DNA of 64,000 nt from Maricaulis sp039978735 (GTDB lineage Bacteria > Pseudomonadota > Alphaproteobacteria > Caulobacterales > Maricaulaceae). The stretch lies in the NCBI RefSeq assembly GCF_039978735.1, contig NZ_JBDWAS010000005.1:82684-146683 (forward strand), read 5' to 3'. The notes beneath the pieces were generated by a model. It had not been told where the DNA came from. It worked only from the letters and a program-made list of their open reading frames with translations, and did no database searches. Made by a program: the position numbers and the translations under genes. Below, one piece after another: positions 42,136 to 50,687 of this stretch (positions are counted from its first letter, which is position 1; the number at the start of each line of letters is the position of its first letter).

Positions 42136-42849
42136 ATGGCTGACGGGATGGCCCGGACCCAGAATTTCTTCGCCTTCGAGTGGACGACCGGCAAGGTCGC
42201 CGATTGCGATCCCAATTTCCCGACCACGCTCTATGCCTGGGACGGTGAGGCGCTGGCGCTCGATGCGACGGACACGGCCTTCTTCGGCTTCGTCCAGCAA
42301 GGCCCGGCCGAGCTGACGACGGCGTCCGGCACTTTCACGCTGGGCACCGGCATGTATTTCTCCGCCAACAATGTGCTCTCGGTGAAAGGCGGCCAGGGCA
42401 TCGTGATGGCGCGCGAGCATCACCAGGCCTTCTTCATGGTCGGCGGTCCGGTTGAGCCCCAGGGGCGGCTGAAATACATCGATGGCTGCACCGACAGCCT
42501 GCTGATCGCACCGGTGAAGATGGGCGATCCCTGCCTCAACCTTCTCTACTTCCCGCCGGGTATCGACCAGACCTCGCACACCCACCCGTCCGACCGGATC
42601 GGCGTGGTGTTCTCCGGCGAGGGCGAGTGCGAGACCCCGGAAGGCATCATCCCGCTGAAACCCGGCGTGATGTTCCGCATCCCCTATGAGGGCCACCACA
42701 AATTCCGCACGGCCGGCAGCGAGATGCGCGTCATCGCCTACCACCCGGACAGCGATTTCGGCCCCCAGGACGAAAACCACCCCATGATCAACCGCACCAT
42801 GGTCGAGGGTGTGTCTGCCTCCAAGATCGACGCAATCCGCACGAAGTAG
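42136..42849 (+). CDS. Cupin-domain protein in the glycosylation island
   Basis: A 237-residue protein with one or two cupin barrels: an N-terminal part without obvious metal ligands (FFGFVQQGPAELTTASGTFT) and a C-terminal cupin with SHTHPSDRIGVVFSGEGECE (His and Glu ligands) and PYEGHHKFRTAGSEMRVIAY (last His). It follows the SpsF-like gene by 99 bases on the same strand. Cupins in sugar clusters can be isomerases or epimerases, or regulators; the reaction is unknown. AGGTG precedes ATG 42136. Confidence 0.7.
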   Translation: MADGMARTQNFFAFEWTTGKVADCDPNFPTTLYAWDGEALALDATDTAFFGFVQQGPAELTTASGTFTLGTGMYFSANNVLSVKGGQGIVMAREHHQAFFMVGGPVEPQGRLKYIDGCTDSLLIAPVKMGDPCLNLLYFPPGIDQTSHTHPSDRIGVVFSGEGECETPEGIIPLKPGVMFRIPYEGHHKFRTAGSEMRVIAYHPDSDFGPQDENHPMINRTMVEGVSASKIDAIRTK

Positions 42850-42873
42850 GGGGCGGGGTTCCTCTCCTTTCTT

Positions 42874-43037
42874 GTCATCCCGGATGGATGCCCGGCGCAG
42901 GCCGGGCGCAAGTCCGAGACCCATAATCCCGGTGCGTCTCCAAGCTTCACGATTGCCGAGCCTGCTTTCGGTCAGCAGGGGCGCGTATAGGTCCCGGCCC
43001 TGCGGCCCGCCTTTGCGGGCCTTCCGGCCGGGATGAC
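42874..43037. repeat. Intergenic repeat element with GTCATCCCGG inverted ends
   Basis: A 164-base segment bounded by perfect 10-base inverted repeats GTCATCCCGG (42874-42883) and CCGGGATGAC (43028-43037), with further internal hairpins (CCCGGCGCAGGCCGGG; GGCCCGCCTTTGCGGGCC). It fills the gap between two convergent genes. This is the look of a REP- or MITE-like genomic repeat; only one copy is in the window. Confidence 0.6.
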
Positions 43038-43048
43038 AGTATGAGGTT

Positions 43049-43966
43049 TTATTTCCCCGCCCGTTCGTCCGGTTCCCATTGCGGGCGGAGCCATACATCA
43101 CCCTGGGCGTCCGGCTTGCCGTCGGCGCCGTAGCGGCCGCGGCGGAGATTGCGGCGGCGGTTGATTTCGCTGGGGGCGGGCTTTTTCTCACCATCGCCGA
43201 GGGCGGCTTCCAGGATGCGCAGATCGGCGATCATGGCGGCGAGTTCGTCGAATTCCATCGCGAAGGGATGATCCGGCCCGTCGAGCGAACGGTCGAAGGT
43301 GACGTGTTTCTCGATCACCGTGGCGCCCAGTGCGGCGGCGGCGATGGGGGCGGTGTGGCCGGGTGAGTGATCGGACAGGCCGACCGGACGGCCCAGCGCG
43401 GTTTTCAGCCTGGTGATGGCGGTGAGGTTCATGTCGTCCCAGCCGGGCGGATAGCTGGCGGCGCAATGCAGCACGGTGATGTCGTGACAGCCGGCATGCT
43501 TGAGCGTGGCGACGGCCTCCTCGACCTCGTCGAGATAGGCCGCGCCGGTCGACAGGATCACCGGTTTGCCGGTGCGGCCGAGCTTTTCCAGCAGCGGGAC
43601 AAAGGTGAGATCGCCCGAAGCGAGCTTGTAGCGCTTGACCCCGATACCCTCCATCAGATCGACGGCCTCCAGCGAGAAGGGCGTCGACATGAATTCGATG
43701 CCGTTGTCCTCGCAGCAGGCTTTCAGCGGGGCGTGCCAGTCGTCCGGCAGGCCGGCATTGGAAAAGGCGGCGTGTTTCGGATTGGCGACGATCTCGCCGC
43801 TTTGCGGATCGCGCACGAAACGGGCGATCAGCCCGTCGCGGCTCAGCGTCTGGAATTTGGCGACATCGGCGCCGGCGCGGGCCGCGGCCTCGATATAGCG
43901 TTTCGCCGTGTCCGGATCGCCGCCGTGATTGGAGCCGATTTCTGCGATGATATCGATATGGGGCAT
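43049..43966 (-). CDS. Second NeuB-family synthase, without SAF domain
   Basis: A 305-residue synthase paralogous to pseI: DIIAEIGSNHGGDPDTAKRY, ADVAKFQTLSRDGLI, IEFMSTPFSLEAVDLMEGIG, KRYKLASGDLTFVPLLEKLG, GLSDHSPGHTAPIAAAALGA and IEKHVTFDRSLDGPDHPFAM. The barrel active-site residues are present, but the C-terminal antifreeze-like SAF domain, which normally caps the partner's active site, is missing; a short basic tail replaces it. It is last in the flmG operon, joined to the cytidylyltransferase by TAATG. Its sugar product is unknown and may not be pseudaminic acid. Confidence 0.82.
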   Translation of the reverse strand: MPHIDIIAEIGSNHGGDPDTAKRYIEAAARAGADVAKFQTLSRDGLIARFVRDPQSGEIVANPKHAAFSNAGLPDDWHAPLKACCEDNGIEFMSTPFSLEAVDLMEGIGVKRYKLASGDLTFVPLLEKLGRTGKPVILSTGAAYLDEVEEAVATLKHAGCHDITVLHCAASYPPGWDDMNLTAITRLKTALGRPVGLSDHSPGHTAPIAAAALGATVIEKHVTFDRSLDGPDHPFAMEFDELAAMIADLRILEAALGDGEKKPAPSEINRRRNLRRGRYGADGKPDAQGDVWLRPQWEPDERAGK

Positions 43967-44694
43967 TACGAGGCGAGGCTTTCCAGGCTGGCGTTCGGAC
44001 CGCGCTTCTCGTCCATCAGGCGGCAGATATGCACCGTGTCGACGGGCCAGTTGCGGGCGTTGAGCTCGGCCAGGACCGCGCGGGCGCTGGCCAGATCGGC
44101 GGGCGTATCGACCGACAGGTCGATCTCCGGGTGATGGAGGGCGTCCGGGAAGGTGACGGTGTGGATGCGGTAGGCCTCGCGGTTTTCCCGGATGCGTAGG
44201 GTGACGTGTTCGCGGTCGCGCTCGGTGGTCGCCGGATCTGCCGCGATCTGGCGCAGCACGGCGGTCTCGACCACTTCGGCGCGCAGCCCTTTGGGCAGAT
44301 GCCCGTCGGCCGGGCGGGTGTACTCCGCACGTGTGGCGCGATGCCCGGCGACACAGGCCTCGATCACCGCCGGATCGCGGAACGGGCTGTCCGAGGTGAT
44401 GCGCACCAGCGTGGTTGCCAGCGTGGCGTCGGCGACTTTGAGGAAGCGGCTGAGCACATCATGCTCGGAACCGCGGAAGACGCGCAGGCCCTCCGCCTCG
44501 CCCAGCGCGACCAGGGCATCGTCGTCCGGGTTTTCCGTGGTGGCGATCACCAGCTCGTCAATGCCGGGAATATGGCGCAGGCGGCGGCACTGATAGGCGA
44601 GCAGCGAGGTGGCGCCCTCGATCGGTTCGAGGACCTTGCCCGGCAGCCGGTTGGAGCCGGTGCGGGCCTGAATGACGGCGACGGTACGGGTCAC
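43966..44694 (-). CDS. Second SpsF-like cytidylyltransferase
   Basis: A 242-residue nucleotidyltransferase: VAVIQARTGSNRLPGKVLEP, YQCRRLRHIPGIDELVIATT, FRGSEHDVLSRFLKVADATL, VRITSDSPFRDPAVIEACVA and HPEIDLSVDTPADLASARAV. It has the same motif order as the gene at 41242, but is clearly different in sequence, so it is not a recent copy. It would activate the product of the adjacent NeuB-like synthase with a nucleotide. Start GTG 44694 overlaps the ATP-grasp stop (GTGA). Confidence 0.8.
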   Translation of the reverse strand: MTRTVAVIQARTGSNRLPGKVLEPIEGATSLLAYQCRRLRHIPGIDELVIATTENPDDDALVALGEAEGLRVFRGSEHDVLSRFLKVADATLATTLVRITSDSPFRDPAVIEACVAGHRATRAEYTRPADGHLPKGLRAEVVETAVLRQIAADPATTERDREHVTLRIRENREAYRIHTVTFPDALHHPEIDLSVDTPADLASARAVLAELNARNWPVDTVHICRLMDEKRGPNASLESLAS

Positions 44695-45740
44695 GTATCA
44701 CCCTCCTGGAGCGGCGGGAGCGCAATGTCCTGCCAGGTTCGAACCATACGCGCGGGAGCGTAGGGCGGAAAGGTTGACGGGATATGGCCTGCCAGGTGTT
44801 CCCGGCCGGCCAGCATGCGCACGAGCAGGGCCGGCACGTTCAGCCCGGCCAGGGTCATCAGATAGCCGAACCCCCACATGCGCGGATTGATCTCCAGCAG
44901 GAAGGCCGGCTCGCCCGGTGCCGGGCGTTTTACCTCGACGGCGGCGAGCCCGTGCCAGGGGCCGCTGGCGCGCAGCACGGCCAGGCCGGCATCGCGCAGG
45001 GCCTCGTCGACCACGGTCTCGCCCGCGACAGCGACGCCGCCCGAGGGCGGATTGGTCTGAAGTTTTCGGTGCAGGGTGGACACGATCAGTTCGCCGCGAT
45101 CCCACAGCGAGCCGATCGTGTAGACTGTGTCGGCGCCGCCGGGGATATATGTCTGGACGACACAGGGCCCGTGCTCATCGGCGGTGTCGGCCCAGATCCG
45201 GCGCAGTTCGTCCATGTCCTGCGGATAGGAGACGCCGCGGGCGCCGCGCGAACAGCGTGGCTTGACCACACAGGGAAAACCGCCGGTCCAGGCGTCCAGA
45301 TCGGCCAGGCTTTCCGGCTGCAGGGTGACGGGGCAGGGCAGGCCGGCTTCGGCGGCCCGGGCCAGCAGCTTGCCCTTGTCGATACCGAATTCGAGCACGT
45401 CCGGATCGGGCACGGGCACGCGCAGGCCTTCAGCTTCCCACTGACGGGCAACGGGGGCGAGGGCGGCGGCTTCGGCCTCGGAGCCGGGGATGATCGTGTC
45501 CAGCCCCTGCAGGGCGCACAATTCGCGAACCGCGTGGAGATAGGCTTCGCGATTGCCGGCTGACGGCAGGACACAGCGCCCGGCGCCGGGCTCATAGAGC
45601 CCGCCGGCGAGCGGGTTGATGTCGGCGGCGACGAGTTTGAGATCCGCATCGGCCTGACGCAGCGAGCGCAGCGTGCCCAGGCCCGGCGGTGCGCCGACCC
45701 CGGTGACCAGCACGCCGGTAGAGAGTTCGGACAGCCTCAT
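44691..45740 (-). CDS. ATP-grasp ligase in the glycosylation operon
   Basis: A 349-residue ATP-grasp protein. N-terminal Rossmann-like part GVLVTGVGAPPGLGTLRSLR with DTIIPGSEAEAAALAPVARQ; ATP-grasp part with FGIDKGKLLARAAEAGLPCP, FPCVVKPRCSRGARGVSYPQ (the 'vvKP..g.Gs.Gv' loop), CVVQTYIPGG and FLLEINPRMWGFGY (Mg-binding Glu and Asn). Such enzymes form amide or similar bonds by acyl phosphates. Between a sulfotransferase and a sugar cytidylyltransferase, it may attach an amino-acid or acyl group to the sugar. Coupled by ATGA upstream and GTGA downstream. Confidence 0.8.
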   Translation of the reverse strand: MRLSELSTGVLVTGVGAPPGLGTLRSLRQADADLKLVAADINPLAGGLYEPGAGRCVLPSAGNREAYLHAVRELCALQGLDTIIPGSEAEAAALAPVARQWEAEGLRVPVPDPDVLEFGIDKGKLLARAAEAGLPCPVTLQPESLADLDAWTGGFPCVVKPRCSRGARGVSYPQDMDELRRIWADTADEHGPCVVQTYIPGGADTVYTIGSLWDRGELIVSTLHRKLQTNPPSGGVAVAGETVVDEALRDAGLAVLRASGPWHGLAAVEVKRPAPGEPAFLLEINPRMWGFGYLMTLAGLNVPALLVRMLAGREHLAGHIPSTFPPYAPARMVRTWQDIALPPLQEGDT

Positions 45741-46753
45741 GGGCGCCGCCAGTCCGGGATGTCCCGGCCGATCAGGTCTTCCAGGGCGGCGATCTCCGGC
45801 GCGAAACGGTCTTCCAGCATTGCGCGGATGGCCGGATCCATGGGCGGCACGGTGACCTTGTCCTGCTGGATGGGCGGGTAGACGCCATCGGCCGAGGTCG
45901 CGCCCGAAATGCCGCTGACCGGCGCGACGAGTTCGGCGTGCAGGGTTTCGAAGGGCGTATCCGCGCGGCCGTCACAGAGGCCGTCGAGGATCGGGATTTT
46001 CGAGGTGGGGATGCCGCCGGTATTATAGCGCTTCTCCATCGCCACCGGCACGGGATCGAGTTCCAGAAAGCGGAAGATGCGCGTCATGACGGCCTCGCCA
46101 TCGCGGTCGAGCTCGTCCTGCAGCAGGATCAGCGTATCGAAGCGGTCGGCATAGTGGCGCAGGCGGCCGGCATAGCGGCCGGTCCCGGTATAGAGCCACT
46201 GGAAGCCCCAATTGTCGGCCACGCGCTGCGGCTCGACCTCCAGCGTCTTCGCGAAGGACAGGAATTCTGCGTCGCGCCGGACATTCTGGAGATAGTGGGA
46301 CCAGGCCCGGTCGACCGGGTTGCGCAGGATGGCGATGATCTTCGTGGCGGGGCCGCAATAGCTCATCACCCGCGGCGCCGCGATGGGCGCGTAGGCGTAA
46401 TAGTCCGGCGAGACGTCGCCGATGCGCGCCGCGCCGTCATAGTCGGCGAACAGGGCCTGGTAGGCCTCGACCGTCGGCGCCGTGTCGAAGTGATAGAAGG
46501 CGGGCCAGTAGACCGAACCGTCGCCGACGCCGGAGAAGAAACGGCCTTCCTTGCGCACCTTGGACAGGAAGATGTCCGGGTGCTGGCTGAGATAGTGGTA
46601 GAGCGAGGTCGTGCCGGATTTCGGCGCGCCGATCACCAGGAAGTTCGGCCACACCTCGCGGGGCTTGTCGGTCTGATTGTCGCTCGGATCGGTCACGCGG
46701 GGCTCATTGATGGGCTGGGTCAGGACGGTCGAATCAGGGATGGAACCGGGCAC
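45737..46753 (-). CDS. PAPS-dependent sulfotransferase
   Basis: A 338-residue sulfotransferase. The 5'-phosphosulfate loop is NFLVIGAPKSGTTSLYHYLS (about 37-56) and the 3'-phosphate site is IIAILRNPVDRAWSHYLQNV (about 143-162); FFSGVGDGSVYWPAFYHF and the Lys-rich KVRKEGRFF between them fit a membrane-free carbohydrate sulfotransferase. It probably sulfates a sugar made by the same operon. The start used is GTG 46753; the first 35 residues are non-conserved-looking and the true start may be later. Confidence 0.82.
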   Translation of the reverse strand: MPGSIPDSTVLTQPINEPRVTDPSDNQTDKPREVWPNFLVIGAPKSGTTSLYHYLSQHPDIFLSKVRKEGRFFSGVGDGSVYWPAFYHFDTAPTVEAYQALFADYDGAARIGDVSPDYYAYAPIAAPRVMSYCGPATKIIAILRNPVDRAWSHYLQNVRRDAEFLSFAKTLEVEPQRVADNWGFQWLYTGTGRYAGRLRHYADRFDTLILLQDELDRDGEAVMTRIFRFLELDPVPVAMEKRYNTGGIPTSKIPILDGLCDGRADTPFETLHAELVAPVSGISGATSADGVYPPIQQDKVTVPPMDPAIRAMLEDRFAPEIAALEDLIGRDIPDWRRP

Positions 46754-46779
46754 AGGAGCGCCCGGCCGGTCTTAAGAAA

Positions 46780-47751
46780 TTACTGCATCGCCGCGCCGGC
46801 CGGCAGGATGAGATCGATCAGCTGGCGCGCGACCCGTTCGGCGCCCCGCCCGTCGACGAGCGCCTGTCCGGATCGCGCCATGGCGCCGCGGCGCTGTGCA
46901 TCGGGGATCAGGGCCTCCAGCGCGGCCGACAGGCGTTCGCCGAACGCCTCGCCCGGCGCGATGGTGAGGCCCAGACCCAGCGGTTCGACCTGGCCGGCGC
47001 GGGTGGCCTGATTGCCGGCAATGGGCACGCAGATGACGGGCAGGCCGGTGGCGGCCGCCTCGTGCAGCGTCGTGCCGCCGGCGAGAATGCCGATATCGGC
47101 TTTCTCCAGCGCCGGGCGCAGGCGCGGCGGCATGCCGGGCCGGGCGCCGGGGCGGCGGATTTCCACCTGCAGGCCGTACGTGATCGACAGGCGGTCGAGC
47201 ACATGTTCGATCATGCCGAGAAGCGGCGTGTCGGTGCCGCCCAGGCTGACCAGGATGCGGCGGGCCTTGGGCGCGATCTCGCGCGGCGGCAGGCCGGCAT
47301 AATCGGGATGCAGCAGCAGGACTTCGGGGCCGTCGAGCACTGGGATGGCGGGCTCGGACGGGCTTGCGACGAGGGTCTGCCGGATCAGGAGGTCGGGCGT
47401 GGCGCCATCGGTGCGGCCGCCCACCAGAACGGTGAGGATGCCGGAGGCCCGTACGGCAGCGACAAGGGCGGCATCGACCTGCTGCCAGTCGCCGACGAGC
47501 AATTCCGTGCCGGCACTGACGAGATAGCCGGTCAGGCTGGCCCCGGTCTCATCGCCCTCCAGACAGCGGATGTCGGCGACGGCGTCGAGGCCTGCGGGCA
47601 GGTATTCCGGTGTGGCGGTGATGAAGAGCGGGCGCTGGCCCTGGCTGTTGAAGGCGCCGGCCAGCGCGCTGCAGCGCATGACATGACCCAGGCCGATCTC
47701 CCCGCCGCCATCGGCGCGAATTGCGATGCGGCCGGGGAGGGGCGGGGTCAT
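46780..47751 (-). CDS. Second PseG-like hydrolase/glycosyltransferase
   Basis: A 323-residue GT-B-like protein. RIAIRADGGGEIGLGHVMRC repeats the PseG signature; ARRILVSLGGTDTPLLGMIE and KADIGILAGGTTLHEAAATG match its second half. It would release a sugar from UDP, supplying the second NeuB-like synthase three genes downstream. ATG 47751 shares a base with the FlmG-like stop (TGATG). An extended frame further upstream is a shadow of flmG and was not used. Confidence 0.78.
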   Translation of the reverse strand: MTPPLPGRIAIRADGGGEIGLGHVMRCSALAGAFNSQGQRPLFITATPEYLPAGLDAVADIRCLEGDETGASLTGYLVSAGTELLVGDWQQVDAALVAAVRASGILTVLVGGRTDGATPDLLIRQTLVASPSEPAIPVLDGPEVLLLHPDYAGLPPREIAPKARRILVSLGGTDTPLLGMIEHVLDRLSITYGLQVEIRRPGARPGMPPRLRPALEKADIGILAGGTTLHEAAATGLPVICVPIAGNQATRAGQVEPLGLGLTIAPGEAFGERLSAALEALIPDAQRRGAMARSGQALVDGRGAERVARQLIDLILPAGAAMQ

Positions 47752-49544
47752 CAGCGGGCTCCTGCCTCTTCGGCAAGGGCCTGTTCGACCTTGCGCATCG
47801 TGTTCTCCCAGTCCTGGAAGCCGGTGCCGAAGAAGGACCGGCTCTGGGGATACCAGTGCTGCTGGCCGGTGCCGAGCAGGGTCCAGGCGCTGGAGCGGGC
47901 ATGGACGAACCACACCTTGCCGCCGCAGGCGGCGGCGAGGTTGGAGGTGGCGTTCATCGGCGCGATCACCAGATCGCAGACGCTGGACAGGGCGGCGACC
48001 TTGTCGAGATCCATCTTCAGATCGATATCGCGCGGCTGGTGGATGGTTATGCCGAAGCGCTTGCCGGCCAGTTCGAGTTCGTCCTCGACCTCGCCGTATT
48101 GCAGGTTCACGAATTGCACGCCCGGCACGCGCAGAACGCCTTCCCAGGCATCGAAGGCCGAGAAGAAGCGCGAGCGGCGCGGATCCATTTTCAGCGACTT
48201 CCAGAGAATGCCGACCTTGAGCCCCTCGCCGAAACTGTCGAGCTGTTTGCGGAAGGCAGCTTGGTCGGCCGGATCGGCCTTCAGGAAGCCGGGTTCGGAC
48301 GGGAAGTCCTCGATCTTGCTGCGGAAGGCGCGCAGCGGCGTCGCCATCGGGGTCCAGAAATCGGCACCATCGCCGATCTTGGGCACGGCCCGTACTTCGC
48401 GGCCCTCGACGGTGGCCGACATGTGGTGGCCGACAACGGCCTGCGGGAAGGAGCGTTTGACGATCGGCATCAGGCGGTATTCGCAGGCGATGCGCAGCTC
48501 GCCATCCGGGCCGATGGCCTCGATCAGGTCCTTCACCGTGTTCATGAACAGGACTTCGTCGCCCAGACCCTGCTCGCCGACCAGGACGAGGGTCTTGCCG
48601 CGGATCTGCGCCGGGTCGACGCCGTCCCACATGGGGGCGTCGATGGTGAAGAGTGTCGCCTGGGCGCGGTTCGGGTCGAGACGGGCAGCATTGGCGGCCC
48701 AGCCTTCCTCCAGCTTGCCGCAGGCCAGAAGCACCATGGAGCGGGAGTGGCGCATCGAGGCCTCTTCCATCTCGTCGGCGGGATCCTTCAGCGCCATTTC
48801 ATAGTGCGGCAGCGATTTTTCGGGCTCGCCCAGCAGCTCGTAGACATTGGCCATATTGTTGTGGGAGCGGCCATAGCCCGGGTTCAGGCGCAGCGCTTCT
48901 TCATAGAAGGTGACGGATTCAAGCGGCCGGCCGGCATCGTTGAGCACGGTGCCCATCGAGTTCCACAGCTCGTAATTCTCCTGGTGCGCATAGATCGCGG
49001 TACGCAGGAGTTCGATGGCTTCCTCGAACTTGCCCTGGTCGCGCAGCACGCCGGCCAGATTGATGATGGCGTTGGGATTTCCGGGCGCGAGCTGGCACTC
49101 GAGGCGGTAGAACTTCTCCGCCGCCGGCAGCATGTCCAGCTTCCAGGCGACGAGGCCGAGCTTCTGGTAGATTTCCGCGTCCTGGGGGTCGATCTTCCAG
49201 GCGGCCTCGAAGAAATCGAGCGAGCGCGACAGGCGTCCCAGCCGGTAGAGCATCAGACCCATGACGTGATTGGTCAGGGCGAGGTCGGGGGCGATCGTGA
49301 CGGCCTTGTAGGCGATGCGCGCCGCTTCGGAATGCTGGTTCTCGGCGGAAAGTTTCAGGGCCCGCTTGGCCTGGGCGACGACTTTCTGATAGTCGCGGCG
49401 GCGGCTTTCCGGGATGCGCAAAGCCGTCTTGTCGAGCTGCAGGGACGTGGCGTCCAGCGGGACGGCGTCGCGGGCCTCATTCTTCTCGACTTCGGCGTCT
49501 GCGGCGAGTTCCGCATCCAGATCCAGCGCGGGTGCGTGGGTCAT
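47751..49544 (-). CDS. flmG: TPR-containing flagellin glycosyltransferase, FlmG-like
   Basis: A 597-residue protein of two parts. Residues about 55-265 hold five or six TPRs (LALTNHVMGLMLYRLGRLSR; AEIYQKLGLVAWKLDMLPAA; PNAIINLAGVLRDQGKFEEA; NNMANVYELLGEPEKSLPHY). The C-terminal half is a glycosyltransferase with LVLVGEQGLGDEVLFMNTVK and VKVGILWKSLK-type strands, ending VCDLVIAPMNATSNLAAACG. Caulobacter FlmG has this architecture and transfers pseudaminic acid to flagellin bound by its TPRs. Position divergent from flbT agrees. A TTAG-N7-TTAA box lies upstream. Confidence 0.8.
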   Translation of the reverse strand: MTHAPALDLDAELAADAEVEKNEARDAVPLDATSLQLDKTALRIPESRRRDYQKVVAQAKRALKLSAENQHSEAARIAYKAVTIAPDLALTNHVMGLMLYRLGRLSRSLDFFEAAWKIDPQDAEIYQKLGLVAWKLDMLPAAEKFYRLECQLAPGNPNAIINLAGVLRDQGKFEEAIELLRTAIYAHQENYELWNSMGTVLNDAGRPLESVTFYEEALRLNPGYGRSHNNMANVYELLGEPEKSLPHYEMALKDPADEMEEASMRHSRSMVLLACGKLEEGWAANAARLDPNRAQATLFTIDAPMWDGVDPAQIRGKTLVLVGEQGLGDEVLFMNTVKDLIEAIGPDGELRIACEYRLMPIVKRSFPQAVVGHHMSATVEGREVRAVPKIGDGADFWTPMATPLRAFRSKIEDFPSEPGFLKADPADQAAFRKQLDSFGEGLKVGILWKSLKMDPRRSRFFSAFDAWEGVLRVPGVQFVNLQYGEVEDELELAGKRFGITIHQPRDIDLKMDLDKVAALSSVCDLVIAPMNATSNLAAACGGKVWFVHARSSAWTLLGTGQQHWYPQSRSFFGTGFQDWENTMRKVEQALAEEAGAR

Positions 49545-49593
49545 GATCAACAAACCTGTCCTTATTTTCCTCGCATCAGGGCCGGGATTCGCT

Positions 49594-49608
49594 TTAAGAA
49601 GTTGCTAA
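49594..49608 (-). promoter_or_regulatory. CtrA-like box upstream of flmG
   Basis: Read on the minus strand the sequence is TTAG-N7-TTAA (49608 to 49594), one mismatch from the CtrA consensus. It lies about 50 bases upstream of the flmG-like start, in the divergent gap with flbT. Confidence 0.42.
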
Positions 49609-49716
49609 CGATACCGGCACGGCAGGCTTTCAAGGCGGAAACGATTTCTTCACCCGGACTTGCCAACCTGCCGCCAGCTCGGCTGTGACCGCCGTCCTGC
49701 GCAACGGAGTTTGCTC

Positions 49717-50103
49717 ATGCCCCTGAAGATCTCGCTCAAACCCGGCGAGAAGTTTGTCCTCAACGGGGCCGTCATCGAAAACGGTGACCGGCGTGCCAAC
49801 CTTGTGCTCAAGAACAAGGCGGCCGTCCTGCGCGAAAAGGACATCCTCCAGGAAGGCGACGTCACCACGCCGGTCCGCCGCATCTATTTCCCCATCATGA
49901 TGATGTACCTGTCCGACAGGAAGGATGACTCCCTTTATGACGAGTTCGTGCTGCGCATGAACGAGTTCATGGGTGTCGTGTCGGATCCGGGCGTGCTGTC
50001 GATCTGTGTATCGGTCAGCCGCGATGTCATGGCGGGCGAGCATTACAAGGCCCTGATGGGCTGCCGCAAACTGATGACCTACGAAGCCGAGAGACTGGCC
50101 TGA
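49717..50103 (+). CDS. flbT: FlbT, flagellin translation regulator
   Basis: A 128-residue protein of FlbT size. MPLKISLKPGEKFVLNGAVI, DRRANLVLKNKAAVLREKDI, TTPVRRIYFPIMMMYLSDRK and the helical end CRKLMTYEAERLA follow the family throughout. In Caulobacter FlbT limits flagellin mRNA translation until hook assembly. The next gene, flaF, overlaps by TGATG and encodes its antagonist. Start ATG 49717 follows CGGAG. Confidence 0.95.
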   Translation: MPLKISLKPGEKFVLNGAVIENGDRRANLVLKNKAAVLREKDILQEGDVTTPVRRIYFPIMMMYLSDRKDDSLYDEFVLRMNEFMGVVSDPGVLSICVSVSRDVMAGEHYKALMGCRKLMTYEAERLA

Positions 50104-50486
50104 TGTCACTTCAAGCTTACCAGCAGGCAAGCCAGCGCAGCGAGGACCCGCGGTCAACCGAATACCGGTTGTTTGCCCAGGTCACGCGGGCGCTGATGGC
50201 GTCCAAGACGCTTCCCAAGGAAGACGTGAAGGGCCGGGCCGAGGCGCTCGACTGGAACCGCCGCGTCTGGAGCAATCTGGCGATCGACTGCGCCAGCCAG
50301 GACAACAAGCTGCCGGAGAGTCTGCGCGCCGCGATCATCTCGCTGTCCATCTTCGTGTCCAAGCATGCCAGCGTGGCGCTGCGCAATCCGGATGCGGTCG
50401 ACGATCTGGTCGATATCAATCGCACGGTGATGCAGGGGCTGATGCCCCAGGCCAATGCCGGCGCTGAGGGCCAGGCCGTCGGGTAG
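50103..50486 (+). CDS. flaF: FlaF, flagellin synthesis regulator
   Basis: A 127-residue helical protein: SLQAYQQASQRSEDPRSTEY, RLFAQVTRALMASK, LDWNRRVWSNLAIDCASQDN and SLRAAIISLSIFVSKHASVA, the FlaF pattern. FlaF counteracts FlbT and supports flagellin production or export. Coupled to flbT; the first flagellin follows 201 bases later. Confidence 0.95.
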   Translation: MSLQAYQQASQRSEDPRSTEYRLFAQVTRALMASKTLPKEDVKGRAEALDWNRRVWSNLAIDCASQDNKLPESLRAAIISLSIFVSKHASVALRNPDAVDDLVDINRTVMQGLMPQANAGAEGQAVG

Positions 50487-50597
50487 GAATTGCCGCCCCG
50501 GCAAAAAACGACAGGCAGGAAAGGGCGTCTCTGGTGAGGAGGCGCCCTTTTCCTTTTTCAACCCACTGAAATTCCGAGGTGATTTGTCAGACCTGCG

Positions 50598-50613
50598 CGG
50601 CACGCCGCTTGCG
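50598..50613 (+). promoter_or_regulatory. Sigma-54 promoter of flagellin gene 1
   Basis: CGGCACGCCGCTTGCG has GG (50599-50600) and GC (50611-50612) separated by exactly 10 bases, the -24/-12 pattern (consensus TGGCACG-N4-TTGCW). It lies 75 bases upstream of the flagellin start. Motif CCCGGCAAAA, resembling a FlbD (ftr) site, occurs about 100 bases further upstream near 50492. Confidence 0.85.
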
Positions 50614-50687
50614 AAGTCGTGCGCAGGACAAAACGTCCACGGCCGAAAAATTCGGTTTGGATACTTCCAGAATGGAGGACTGACAAA

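Noticed and set aside
47752..48630. N-terminal extension of the second PseG-like protein
   Set aside because: The extra part is in a shadow frame of flmG and reads as low-complexity Arg/Gly/Pro. The ATG at 47751 overlaps the flmG stop and begins right before the family signature.
49614..49632. Possible sigma-54 promoter upstream of flbT (GGCACGGCAGGCTTTC)
   Set aside because: The first half looks right but the GG-to-GC distance is not 10 bases and no TTGC follows.
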